Source: G963704535 sp963704535 (GTDB lineage Bacteria > Chloroflexota > Chloroflexia > Chloroflexales > Roseiflexaceae). Taken from it: a stretch of 64,000 nucleotides of DNA. Below, one piece after another: positions 23,401 to 60,600 of the stretch. The notes beneath the pieces were generated by a model. It did no database searches. It saw only the letters and a list, made by a program, of their open reading frames with translations, and was not told where the DNA came from. The position numbers and the translations under genes were made by a program. Where the stretch lies: positions 5,766,001-5,830,000 of the forward strand of contig OY969916.1 in assembly GCA_963704535.1 (NCBI GenBank). The letters run 5' to 3'. Positions within the stretch are counted from its first letter, which is position 1. Every line of letters starts with the position of its first letter.

Positions 23401-25377
23401 GTTCTCGGCCGCGCTCTCGCCGTCCAGGTTCTCGGCCGGCTCCTGGGCAATCGTTGGCCAGTCGGCCTCCAGATCGATCATAGTCCGTCGTCCATCGTTC
23501 GCCGGGAGCGTAGTGCTGTACGCTCTTTCGTGATCCGCCGGGGGCGTATGCAGAGCTGGGCGCCTAGCTCTTTCGTGGTCCGCTGGGGGCGTATGCAGGG
23601 CTGGGCGCCTAGCTCTTTCGTCGTTCGCTGGGGGCGTATGCAGGGCTGGGCGCCTAGCTCTTTCGTCGTCCGCTGGGGGCGTATGCAATACGCCCTTACG
23701 AGCGGTGGTATTTTGTTCTTGGCTGGTCAGTAGCACCGAGGCCCTGGCGTCCTCCACCATCCAGGCCAGCCGTTCGACCGGGTAGCCCATGTCTAGCGGG
23801 AGGTAGGCCCCGCCGGCCTTGAGGATGCCCAGCAGGCCGACGACTAGCTCGATCGAGCGCTCCATGTGGACGCCGACAATCACGTCCGGCCCGACACCCT
23901 GCGCCCGTAGGTAGCGGGCGAGCTGATTGGCGCGCCCGTTCAGCTCGGCGTAGGTCAGATGCTGGTCGCCAAATGCGACGGCGACCTGGCCCGGCGTGTG
24001 CTCTACTTGCCGCTCGAAGAGCCGGTGCGCGCAGGTGTCGCGCGGGTAGCCGGCCCCGGTGGCGTTGAACTCGACCAGCAGGCGCGCCCGCTCCTCGTCG
24101 CCCAGCAGATCAAGCTGGCCGATCGGCGTGTGCGGAGCGGCGGCGGCGTGCGCGGCCAGCCGGCCGAAGTGCTCGGCGACGCGGGCGATGTCGTGCGGCG
24201 AGAAGCGGGCCGGGTCGTAGTGCAGCTCGGCCAGCAGCAAATCGCCGGCCCGGACACAGGTCAGCGCCAGCTTGAAGGGCTCGGCGCAGCAGCGCTGCCG
24301 CTCCACCGTGAACGTCAGGCCGGCGGCATGGCGCGGCGCGGCGCGCTCCTGGTAGTCGAACCCGATCGCAACATAGGGTGACTCGCTTTCCGCCTCGTCT
24401 GGGACGAAATAGTCTTGCCACTCGTAGGCGTCGCGGGTCGTATCGGCCAGCGCGCGCACGGCGTCCTCGAATCGCTGGGTCCTTCCGAAGCGACAGCGCA
24501 CCGGCACCGACCTGGCGAAGCGCCCGAACGCCCCGCGCAGCTCGGCGTAGGCGCGGCCGTCGCAGCCGTAGCCGATCGTGATCTCGGGCTGGCCGGTGAG
24601 CCGCCAGAGCAGCGCCTGCCAGCAGGCCAGCAGGACTACGGCGACCGAGGTTTCGTGGAGTTGGGCAAGCGCCTCGACCCGCGCCACGACAGCCCCGTCG
24701 ATCGGATGGGCATGGACGTACGGCGTGAAGGGTTGCTCGGCGTTCTGTTGTTCATATGGAAGCGTGAGCGTCGCGATCGACCCGGCACCTTGCCTGCTCC
24801 AGAAGGCCCGCCCGGCCTCGGCATCCTCGTCGCCCAGCAGCTCGTTCTGCCACTCGGCGAACTGGAGATACTGGAGCGTGTCGCCGGGCAGCTCGCCCGC
24901 ATACGCCTGGCTCAGTTCCCGGAGCAGATTCGCCAGCGTCGCGGCATCGGCGCAGAGGGCCGGCATGCCGATCAGCAGCAGATGGCGGTCGGCGGCCAGG
25001 GCGAGCAGGGCGACGCGGCACAGCGGGCCTTGGGCCAGATCGAACGGGTCGCGCCAGTCGGCGTCGAAAAGTTGCTCGATCACCTGCTGCTGCTCTTGCG
25101 GGCCGAGCGCGCGCAGATCGACCTCGCGCCACGCCGGGGCCGCATGCTCGGCCACCACTTGCACCGGGACATCGGTGCCCGGCAGGGGCTGGAAGGTCGT
25201 GCGGAGTGCCTGGTGCCGGGCGACGACGGTTTGAAGCGCCGCGCGCAGGTGCTCCCCGCGCAGCTCGCCCTGGAGCAGCACGGCGCACTGGGCGTGGAAG
25301 GCCGCGCCTGGGTGCAGCAGCGCCCACAGGCGTTGCTGCTGGGGGGCAAGTTGGAAGCCCTGGGTCGTGTCGGCCAT
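20482..25377 (-). CDS. NRPS: C*-A(Asn/Asp-like)-PCP-E
   Basis: A protein of 1631 residues. The N-terminal condensation-like domain lacks the active-site histidines: where HHxxxDG should lie it reads MPALCADA (near residue 138). The A domain (450-1040) has the pocket D-L-T-K-V-G-E-V-G, matching Asn-type codes and close to Asp-type. The carrier has GGDSI near 1108, the epimerase-associated form. The E domain has HHLAVDG near 1290 and the terminal FNYLGQ region. The C-terminus (TPSDF followed by an acidic helix) looks like a COM donor, and the next protein starts with the matching IESIYPLSPMQQGM acceptor. The stop overlaps that start by ATGA. The preceding protein ends in a bare C domain, so C (25470-42272) plus C*-A-PCP-E here would make one functional D-Asn/Asp module. 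Tandem 45-bp repeats expand the A-domain loop at 23500-23705. Confidence 0.95.
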   Translation of the reverse strand: MADTTQGFQLAPQQQRLWALLHPGAAFHAQCAVLLQGELRGEHLRAALQTVVARHQALRTTFQPLPGTDVPVQVVAEHAAPAWREVDLRALGPQEQQQVIEQLFDADWRDPFDLAQGPLCRVALLALAADRHLLLIGMPALCADAATLANLLRELSQAYAGELPGDTLQYLQFAEWQNELLGDEDAEAGRAFWSRQGAGSIATLTLPYEQQNAEQPFTPYVHAHPIDGAVVARVEALAQLHETSVAVVLLACWQALLWRLTGQPEITIGYGCDGRAYAELRGAFGRFARSVPVRCRFGRTQRFEDAVRALADTTRDAYEWQDYFVPDEAESESPYVAIGFDYQERAAPRHAAGLTFTVERQRCCAEPFKLALTCVRAGDLLLAELHYDPARFSPHDIARVAEHFGRLAAHAAAAPHTPIGQLDLLGDEERARLLVEFNATGAGYPRDTCAHRLFERQVEHTPGQVAVAFGDQHLTYAELNGRANQLARYLRAQGVGPDVIVGVHMERSIELVVGLLGILKAGGAYLPLDMGYPVERLAWMVEDARASVLLTSQEQNTTARKGVLHTPPADDERARRPALHTPPANDERARRPALHTPPADHERARRPALHTPPADHERAYSTTLPANDGRRTMIDLEADWPTIAQEPAENLDGESAAENLAYVIYTSGSTGNPKGTMIPHRGLVNYLSWCTRAYAVAGGRGAPVHSPIGFDLTITSLFGPLLAGQRVLLLPEEQGIEALAMALRANDDLSLVKLTPSHLEILGQQLPADQLAGRVRALVIGGEALRGEHLDFWRANAPGTRLINEYGPTETVVGCCVYDVPAEAPLAGAIPIGRPIANTQLYILDANMQPVPTGIAGELYIGGDGLARGYLNRPDLTAERFVPNPFTENKEQRTQNKEARTENQELLSPAVSGQWSVVGGRLYRTGDLCCHRPDGLLEYLGRIDGQVKLRGYRIELGEVEAALRQHGAVRDCVAAVREDVPGIKRLVAYVVCQLSVVSGQLQPTTDNRQPTTDNGQLTLDLRQFLRDRLPDYMIPVAFVLLEALPLTANGKVDRRALPAPDAARPDLDATFVAPRTPEEAALAAIWAQVLRRERVGVHDNFFALGGDSILAIQVISKARQAGLQLAPRQMFQHQTVAELAAVAGAAMALPVEQGLVQGPVPLTPIQQAFFDWDLPAPHHYNQTLLLSTRRPLEPALLARALEVVLAHHDALRLRFIHGERWQQHNAPDSPPVLTHVDLSGLPREGQVAALEAIAAAMQPSLDLAAGPLLRVALFELGNDQPQRLLLMFHHLAVDGVSWRILMEDLSAAYTQLAANQPAALPAKTTSFQGWAERLLAYAQSAELEVEREHWLRPARVSSARLPRDHAEGANTVASARIVRVALGQEETGALLTAVPQAYHTQINDVLLTALAQAAHGWTGVPRLLVELEGHGREDLFADVDLSRTVGWFTTVFPVLLDLSGAQGPGAALQAVKEQLRQVPNRGIGYGVLRYLSPDPALRESLRSLPEPDIKFNYLGQVDQVVGDAGLFDGAAELSGPTRDPRGRREHLLEVTAVVGGGRLWLEWIYSEAIHERATIAALAERYLAALGDLIAHCQSPDAGGYTPSDFPEMRFSQDELDDLIAELSDVIEDQG
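22325..22405 (-). repeat. 7-bp repeat hairpin (GGACAAC/AGTTGTC)
   Basis: In the A8-A10 loop of the Asn/Asp-like A domain; encodes LSVVSGQLQPTTDNRQPTTDN. Confidence 0.92.
22617..22722 (-). repeat. 7-bp arrays after RFVPNPF
   Basis: CAAAGAA units and an AGTGGTC block; encodes ENKEQRTQNKEARTENQE and QWSVVGGRL. Confidence 0.9.
23500..23705 (-). repeat. 45-bp tandem repeat (RARRPALHTPPADDE), about four copies
   Basis: Each copy is a 15-residue unit ending in the palindrome half-site GGGGGCGTATGCA; the last ends in a full palindrome. It lies in the A2-A3 loop. Confidence 0.94.
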
Positions 25378-25469
25378 AACGTTTTCTTAAGCAATCGTGC
25401 TAGTACGACAATGAGACTTCAACGGATTTAACCGATTGAGAAACGAATAGGAGATGCGCTCGGCTACGC
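25378..25469 (-). other. Short AT-richer gap between two NRPS genes
   Basis: Ninety-two bases without a repeat, hairpin or recognisable promoter. It is one of the few compositionally lighter stretches and is the best place to look for an internal promoter, but no convincing -35/-10 pair is visible. Confidence 0.5.
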
Positions 25470-42272
<16,803 letters not shown>

Positions 42273-42283
42273 GGTGATCCTTG

Positions 42284-53881
<11,598 letters not shown>

Positions 53882-54190
53882 AGTATGCCTCTATCTCAGG
53901 GCCGGCCATCTGCTCCCGCTTTACACTGTGGTTGGGGAAGACTGAGGGGACTTCCCCCTCAAACCCCCTTCTTTCCAGAACTGTGGTTGGGGGAGACTGA
54001 GAGGGCTTCCCCCTCAAACCCGCTTCTTTCCAGAACTGTGATTGGGGGAGACTGAGAGGGCTTCCCCCTCAAACTCCCTTCTTTCCAGAACTGTGGTTGG
54101 GGAAGACTGAGAGGGCTTCCCCCTCAAACCCGCTTCTTTCCAGAACTGTGGTTGGGAAGACTGAGGGGGCTTCCCCCTCAAACTCCCTTT
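53882..54190 (-). repeat. Intergenic 55-bp tandem repeat, about five copies
   Basis: Copies start at about 53925, 53979, 54034, 54089 and 54144. Each has a stem (GAGGGGGAAGCCCCCTCA-like) followed by a purine tract and a conserved ACAGTTCTGGAAAG-like end on the coding strand. This repeat fills the gap between the SyrP-like gene and the NRPS at 42284-53881. Related single or double copies occur at 145-258, 5360-5412 and 6553-6595, all intergenic and in the same orientation. It may modulate mRNA stability or expression between the oxygenase and the NRPS; the sequence does not show which. No gene or clear promoter is seen here. Confidence 0.9.
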
Positions 54191-55240
54191 TTATAGATCC
54201 TTGCTGCGTAGGGCCTCGGCCATCGCGACGACGGTCTTGCGCGGGCCGGCGAACGGCGCGCGCCCGTGGAACGCTAGCATATTGTCCAGCATCATCAGGT
54301 CGCCCACCTGCCAGGGGAAGGCCACTTGCTCCTGCAAGTAGGCCGCGCGTAGCTCCTCCAGCACCTCCGGCTCGATCGGGGAGCCGTCGCCGTAGTAGGT
54401 ATGGTTGGGCAGATCGCGCTCCTTGAACTCGGCCAGCAGCGCGTCGCGGATCGTCGGCGGCAGCGTCGAGACGTGAAAGAAGGTCGCGTGATTGAACCAG
54501 ACCATCTCGCCGGTGCGCGGGTGCCGCACCATCGCCGGGCCGACCTGGCTGGTCATCAGCCGATCGCCGTCCTTCCACTCCCAGCTAATGCCGTTCTCGC
54601 GGCAGTACTCCTCGACCGCCGCGTGATCCTCGGTCTGGAAGACCGTCTGCCAGGACAGGCCGAAGCCATCGCCGTAGTTTCGGACGTACATGATCTTTTT
54701 GTCGCAGAAGCGGTCGCGGATGCGCGGGTCGATGCGCTTGAGGACGTTGCGCGTGCCGCCGACCGGCGTCTCCCCACCCTGCTGCGCCGGCGTGACGCAG
54801 AAAAAGAACAGCTTCAGCGGAAAGACCGGCGAGTAGGAGTGCTCGTTGTGCGGGAAGATGCTGTACTCGGCCGGGTAGTCGGTCGAGGTGTAGATATTGC
54901 GGCCGACCTGGCTGCGCGGCGACGCGCGGAAGCGATACTCCAGCAACTCGCCCGAGATCGCTTTTGCGACCTGCTCGAACTGCTCCACGTCGGCGACGTC
55001 GAAGCCGCGGAACAGTAGCGCGCCGTAGGTGGTCAGTTGGGTCTCGATAAATTCGCGGTTGCCGGCGGCCCACGTCGCCAAGTGTACGCCCTTGACCGCC
55101 GGCTGGATGAGCAGCGGCAGCGGGCTGTCGGGCAGCAGTGGCTCGGTCTTGATCAGCCCGCCGCCCGCCACATCGACCGCTTTACGCCTGGACGCGCCCA
55201 GGCGCTCGATGCTGGGCCGCTCTGGTTTGGCGTTACTCAT
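54191..55240 (-). CDS. SyrP/TauD-like Fe(II)/2-oxoglutarate oxygenase (probable beta-hydroxylase)
   Basis: The protein is 349 residues, normal for SyrP-like members of the TauD/TfdA family. The iron ligands are visible as H-x-E in PHNEHSYS (near residue 131) and a distal histidine in AFHGR (near residue 323). The following GPRK supplies the 2-oxoglutarate-binding arginine. SyrP-type enzymes hydroxylate the beta carbon of an amino acid tethered to an NRPS carrier protein; syringomycin SyrP acts on carrier-bound aspartate. Here the gene overlaps the stop of the PKS-NRPS by ATGA and is followed, after a repeat-filled gap, by the NRPS that starts with a C* domain. The His-like module at the start of that protein is the nearest candidate substrate site. 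This is inferred from position and not shown by the sequence. No signal peptide or membrane segment is seen, so it should act in the cytoplasm. Confidence 0.9.
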   Translation of the reverse strand: MSNAKPERPSIERLGASRRKAVDVAGGGLIKTEPLLPDSPLPLLIQPAVKGVHLATWAAGNREFIETQLTTYGALLFRGFDVADVEQFEQVAKAISGELLEYRFRASPRSQVGRNIYTSTDYPAEYSIFPHNEHSYSPVFPLKLFFFCVTPAQQGGETPVGGTRNVLKRIDPRIRDRFCDKKIMYVRNYGDGFGLSWQTVFQTEDHAAVEEYCRENGISWEWKDGDRLMTSQVGPAMVRHPRTGEMVWFNHATFFHVSTLPPTIRDALLAEFKERDLPNHTYYGDGSPIEPEVLEELRAAYLQEQVAFPWQVGDLMMLDNMLAFHGRAPFAGPRKTVVAMAEALRSKDL

Positions 55241-57675
55241 GAGACTTCCTCCTTATCGACCGTGACGGGGACAGCCTTCCGCCTGACGGTCTTGAGCTTC
55301 TGTTGGCTCGCCGCTTCGAACTGCCGGCCGGATGCGATGCGCCGCTGCCGGTCGGCTTCGGCCAGCAGCGCGCCCAGGTGGCCGAGGTCCTGATCAGGCT
55401 GCGCGGCGACCGCGCGCAGCACCTTCGCGAAGTTGTCGAGCATCCGCGCCATGGTCGCGCCATCAAACAGGTCGCTGTTATACTCAAGCTTCCCGATCAG
55501 GCCCTGCGCCGTGTCGTCGAGCAGCACGCTGATGTCAAACCGCGCCGTGTGATCTTCGACCTCCAGCGGGCTCACGGTCAGGTCGGGCACACCCACCGCT
55601 GGGGCCGGGGCGTTCTGAAAGACGAACTTGACCTGGAACAGCGGGTGGCGGCCCGGATCGCGGGCCGGGTTGAGCACCTCGACCAGCTTGTCGAACGGCA
55701 GGTCCTGGTGCGCCGACGCGCCCAGCACTACCTCGCGCACCCGGCCCAGCAGCTCGCGAAAGGTCGGGTTGCCGGCGAGATCGGCGCGCAGCACCAGTTG
55801 GTTGACGAAGAACCCGATCAGGCCCTCGGTCTCGCCGCGCGTGCGATTGGCCACATCGGTGCCGATGACAATATCGTCCTGCCCGGTGTGATAGTGGAGC
55901 ACGACCAGGAACCCGGCCAGCGAGGTCATGAAGGCGGTCGCGCCCTCGGCCCGCCCTAGCGCCACCAGCTCGGCGCTGGGTTCCTTCGGCAGCCCGAAGC
56001 GCTCGCCGGCGCCGCGCGAGGTGGCTACCGGCGGGCGCGGCCGGTCGGTGGGGAGCTGGAGCGCCGGCATGTCGGCCAGGCGGCGGCGCCAGTAGGCGAT
56101 CTGCGCGTCGAGCGCCGGCCCCTGGAGCCAGGCGCGCTGCCAGACAGCGTAGTCGGCGTACTGGACCGCCAGCGCGGGCAGGTCGGTCGGGCGCCCAGCC
56201 ACATCGGCGGCGTAGATCGCGGCCAACTCGCGCACGAAGATGCCCATCGACCAGCCGTCGGAGACGATGTGGTGCATGGTCAGCAGCAGCACGTGTTCGG
56301 CGCCGCGCAGGCGCAGCAGCGCGGTTCGCAGCAGCGGGCCGCGCGCCAGGTCGAAGGGCCGCCGCGCCTCGGCCAGCGCCAGCCGCCGCACCGCCGCCGC
56401 GCGCTCAGCCTCGGGCAGGGCCTGGAGATCGATCATCGGCATCGGCGTATGCGCCGCCACCGGCCCGATCACCTGGACCGGCTGCCCATCCACCACGGCG
56501 AAGGTCGTACGCAGAACCTCGTGGCGACCGACGATCGCGGCCAGGGCGCGGGCGAACGCGGCGATGTCGAGCGCGCCGGCCAGGCGCACGGCAGTGGGCA
56601 CATTGTAGGTCGGGCTGTTCGGCTCCATCTGGTCGAGGAACCACAGCCGCTGCTGGGCGAACGAGAGCGGCAGCGCGCCCACCCGCAGGGCCGGGCGCAG
56701 CGGCGGGGCCTGGTCGCGCGCGTCGCCACCCTGCCCGATCCACGCCGCCAGCCCGGCCACCGTGGGCGTCTCGAACAGGCGGCGCAGCGGCAGCTCGGCC
56801 TGGAGGGCGTCGCGCACGCGCGAGATCAGTTGCGTGGCCAGCAGCGAGTGCCCGCCCAGCTCGAAGAAGTTGTCGTGGACGCCGACCGGCTCGACGCCCA
56901 GCACCTGCTGCCAGATGCCGGCGATCGTCTGCTCGGCCGCATTGCCTGGCGCGACGTAGGACTCACGCATCGCCGGCCGGGCATGCAAGACGAGCTTGCC
57001 CGCGCTGCTGGGCTGCTTTTCCTCCTGCCAGCTCTCCCGCCGGACCCATTGGGCCAGCCGGGCCTGGAGGTCGCCGGTCGATACGACGATCTGGGCCTCG
57101 CCCTCGGCGCCGAGGATGCGGCGCAGGCACGCGAGCCCCTCGTCTGGCGCAATGGCCAGCTCCGCGCCGGAATGGCGGAGGGAAGCCGCGCGCTGCCAGC
57201 CGTCCCAGTTTATGCTAATCCAGGGCGCGCCGCGCGAGTGGGCGAAGGCGTCCATGAACAGGTTCGCGGCGGCGTAGGCGGCGTAGCCCAGCCCGCCGAG
57301 CTGCGAGGCCAGCGACGAGAACAGCAGGCAGAAGTCCAGCGCCTGCCCGCCCAGCGCCTGCTCCAGCGCCAGCAGCCCATAGGCTTTGGGCCGCAGATGC
57401 CCCTCGCACGCCGCCCGGCCGGTCTCCTGCACCGCGCTCAGCGACTGCTCGCCGGTCCACCCGGCGGCGTGGATGACGCCATTGAGCGGGCCGAAGCGCT
57501 CGCGGGCTTGGGCCAGCACCTGGCGCATCCGCGCCACATCGGCCACGTCGGCGGCAGCGACCATGACCTGGGCACCCTGGGCCTCCAGCGCCTGGATGGC
57601 GCGGATCTTGTGGGCGGTCAGGTGTCCATCGTCGTGGGTCGCCAGCCAGGCATCCCAGTTCGCGCGCTCCGGCAA
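55237..57675 (-). CDS. PKS-NRPS hybrid, C-terminal part: KR(rest)-ACP-C
   Basis: This is the second half of the frameshifted PKS-NRPS. True homology begins at the frameshift near 57688, and the apparent start (a TTG) is not a real start. It completes the ketoreductase: the catalytic Ser and Tyr are seen in FSSLASQLGG and GYAAYAAANLFMDAFA. The usual B-type LDD motif is absent after HAAG (it reads HAAGWTG), so the KR is more likely A-type. A carrier domain with LGGHSLL follows (serine near 56845), then a full condensation domain with intact HHIVSDG (near 56265). The protein ends directly after this C domain in a basic tail containing KLKTVRRKAV, a motif shared with the end of the gene at 250-5298. 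A C domain at a C-terminus needs an acceptor module on another protein, presumably the C*-A-PCP start of the gene at 42284-53881. The stop overlaps the next ATG, preceded by AAGGAGG. Confidence 0.92.
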   Translation of the reverse strand: MPERANWDAWLATHDDGHLTAHKIRAIQALEAQGAQVMVAAADVADVARMRQVLAQARERFGPLNGVIHAAGWTGEQSLSAVQETGRAACEGHLRPKAYGLLALEQALGGQALDFCLLFSSLASQLGGLGYAAYAAANLFMDAFAHSRGAPWISINWDGWQRAASLRHSGAELAIAPDEGLACLRRILGAEGEAQIVVSTGDLQARLAQWVRRESWQEEKQPSSAGKLVLHARPAMRESYVAPGNAAEQTIAGIWQQVLGVEPVGVHDNFFELGGHSLLATQLISRVRDALQAELPLRRLFETPTVAGLAAWIGQGGDARDQAPPLRPALRVGALPLSFAQQRLWFLDQMEPNSPTYNVPTAVRLAGALDIAAFARALAAIVGRHEVLRTTFAVVDGQPVQVIGPVAAHTPMPMIDLQALPEAERAAAVRRLALAEARRPFDLARGPLLRTALLRLRGAEHVLLLTMHHIVSDGWSMGIFVRELAAIYAADVAGRPTDLPALAVQYADYAVWQRAWLQGPALDAQIAYWRRRLADMPALQLPTDRPRPPVATSRGAGERFGLPKEPSAELVALGRAEGATAFMTSLAGFLVVLHYHTGQDDIVIGTDVANRTRGETEGLIGFFVNQLVLRADLAGNPTFRELLGRVREVVLGASAHQDLPFDKLVEVLNPARDPGRHPLFQVKFVFQNAPAPAVGVPDLTVSPLEVEDHTARFDISVLLDDTAQGLIGKLEYNSDLFDGATMARMLDNFAKVLRAVAAQPDQDLGHLGALLAEADRQRRIASGRQFEAASQQKLKTVRRKAVPVTVDKEEVS

Positions 57676-60600
57676 GGCCGAGCGGCCGAACCAAGATCAA
57701 TTTGGCCCGCGCCGCCTGCGCCAGCTCGTGCGCCAGTTCCAACCCCAGCCCGCCCAGCCCGCCCGTGATCAGGTAGACGCCGCCCGCGCGCAGCCTGGCC
57801 GCCCCGCCGCTTGTCTCCGGCGGGCGCGCCGGCTCGTAGATCTGCACCCAGCGATGCTTGCCGCGATAGGCGACGGCGCGATCGGGCGCTCCGGCGGTGA
57901 GTTCGACAAACAGTTGATCGACCAGTTGCGCCTGGCGATTGGAAAATTCTATGTCAATGCACCGACAACCGATATGCGGATGCTCCTGCGGGATGACCAG
58001 GCATGGCCCCAGCGCCGTCGCTCGCTCCGGCCGCAGGGGTTCCGCGCCGCTGACCGCCTGGGCCTGGCTGGTGATCACGGCGATCTCCAGCGGCGTGCGG
58101 ATGCGCTGCGCTTCGAGCGCCTGGGTCAGGAACAGCAGGCTGTACAGGCCGCGATCTTGCGCCGGCTCAAACCCAGCCTCCGCCGGCTGCCCTGGCTCGT
58201 CCGGCGCCACGCCCCACAGGTGCGCGACCGACTGCGGCGTCCAGTCCTGGGCGCGCAGGTCGGCGATCAGTGCGTCGTAGTCCTCGCGCCGCCTGGGATC
58301 GAGGGCGTAGGCGCGGTCGTGCCGCGCGAAGCGCTCCCCGATTGTCACGACCCGCACCTCGTGGCCGGCGCGCTCCAGCCGCTCGACGATCGCTGCGCCC
58401 AGGCCGCAGGCGTCGCTGAACACCAGCCAGCGTCGCCCTTCGCCGCCGGGCTGCGCGCTGAGCGCCGGGGAGCGCTTCCAGGATGGGACGTAGAACCAAT
58501 CGGCGATATCGGCGCGCTTGTGGAGCACCACCGGCTGTGCGCCGGCCGCTTGCACGCGCGGCTCGACCCAGTAGCGCCGCCGATCGAATGGGTAGGTCGG
58601 CAGGGGCAGGCGCCGGCGCCCCGCGCCCGCGAACTCGCGCCAGCTCACCTCGACCCCCGCGCACCAGAGCCAGCCCAGCGCGCCCAGCACGACCATCACA
58701 TCCGGGCGCTGGTCGCGCGGGTGGCCCAGCGAGGCCAGCACCGGCTGCCCGGCGGCCTGCCCGCGCGCCAGCGTGCTCAGGCTCTGGCCGGGGCCGACCT
58801 CCAGCAGCACACGCCCAGGGTCGCTCGTCAGCTCGCGCACCCCGTCGGCGAAGCGCACCGGCTGGCGCAACTGCCCGGCCCAGTAGCGCGGGTCGGTCGC
58901 CTCGGCGTCGGTGATCCAGGTGCCGGTCACGCTGGAGAGGTAGGGCAACGCGGGCGGCTTGAGCAGGACGCGCCCGACCAACTCGGCGAACGGCTCCAGG
59001 ATCGGGTCGATCATGGCCGAGTGGAAGGCGTGCGAGGTGTGCAGTCGGCGGCACTCGACCCCGCGCTCGGCCAGCCGACGCTCCAGCGCCTCCAGCGCCG
59101 CCGCCGGCCCCGACGCGACGCACTGGGCGGGGGCGTTGATCGCGGCAATATCGAGCTGCGGGCCAAGCAGCGGCCGTAGCTCCTGCTCCGGCAGCGCGAC
59201 GCCAAGCATGGCCCCGCCGGGAAGCTGCTGCATCATGCGGCCGCGCGCGGCGACCAGCGCCAGCGCATCTTCGAGAGAGAAGACGCCGGCCAGGCAGGCC
59301 GCCACGTACTCGCCGACGCTGTGGCCGAGCATGGCCTGCGGCTGCACGCCCCAGCTCATCCAGAGCTGCGCCAGCGCGTACTCGACGACGAAGAGGGCTG
59401 GTTGGGTCAGCCAGGTTTCGTCGAGTGCTTCGTGGTTCGGTGGGGGCGTATGCAATACGCCCTTACGATCGGTGGCGCTTTGTTCTTTGTTCTTTGCTTT
59501 TTGTTCTTTGGGGTAGAGCAGTTCGCGAATGTCGAGCCCCAGGTGCGGCTTCAGGACCTCGGCGCAGCGATCGACCTCGGCGCGGAACACGGGCTCGTGG
59601 TCGTACAGGTCGCGCGCCATACCGACGTGCTGCGCGCCCTGGCCGGGGAACAGGAACGCGACCGGCCGCCCACCCAGCCCCTCCCAGGCTGCAAGCGCGC
59701 CGTCCGGGGCGCCGGCCTCCAGCACGCCCGCAGCCTCGGCCCCGTCGCGGCACACCAGCGCGCGCCGCCAGCCGAACGCCCGCCGACCGACCTGGAGCGT
59801 GTAGGCGACATCGGCCAGGTTGGAGCTGGCTGCTCCCTCCTCTCCCCGGCTGCCCCGTTCGCCCTCTCCCTCGCGGGGTGAGAGGGCCGTCAAATACGCG
59901 GCCAGATTCGCGGCGGCGGCGTCCAGCGCGGCCTCGGTTTTGGCCGAGAGAATGAGCAGGTGCCAGGGGCGCGGAGCCGGCGTGGGCATGGACAGCGGCG
60001 CTTCTTCCAACACCAGGTGTGCATTTGTCCCGCCGATGCCGAACGAACTGACGCCGGCCCGCCGTGGCGTGTCGCGCGCCGGCCACTCGGCCAGCGCGGC
60101 GTTGACGTAGAACGGGCTGCGGGCGAAGTCGATGCGCGGGTTCGGCTGGGCGAAGTGCAGGCTGGGCGGGAGCTGGCCGTGCTTGAGCGCCAGCACAGTC
60201 TTGATCAAGCTCGCGACGCCGGCGGCGGCGTCCAGGTGGCCGATATTGCTCTTGACCGAGCCGATCGCGCACGACCCGCCGGCGCCGCCGCGAAACGCCC
60301 GCGTCAGCGCGGCGATCTCGACCGGATCGCCCAGCGGCGTAGCGGTGCCGTGCGCCTCGACGTAGCCGATCGTCTCCGGCGCGACCCTGGCCAGTGCCAG
60401 CGCCTCGGCGATCACCTCGGCCTGGCCTGGGACGCCGGGCGCGGTGTAGCCGGCCTTGGCCGCCCCGTCGTTGTTGATCGCCGAGCCTTTGATGACCGCG
60501 TGGACGGCATCTCCGCCCGCCAGCGCATCGGCCAGCCGCCGGAGCACCACAATGCCGATCCCGCTGCCGTTCACGGTGCCCTGCGCGCCAGCGTCGAAGG

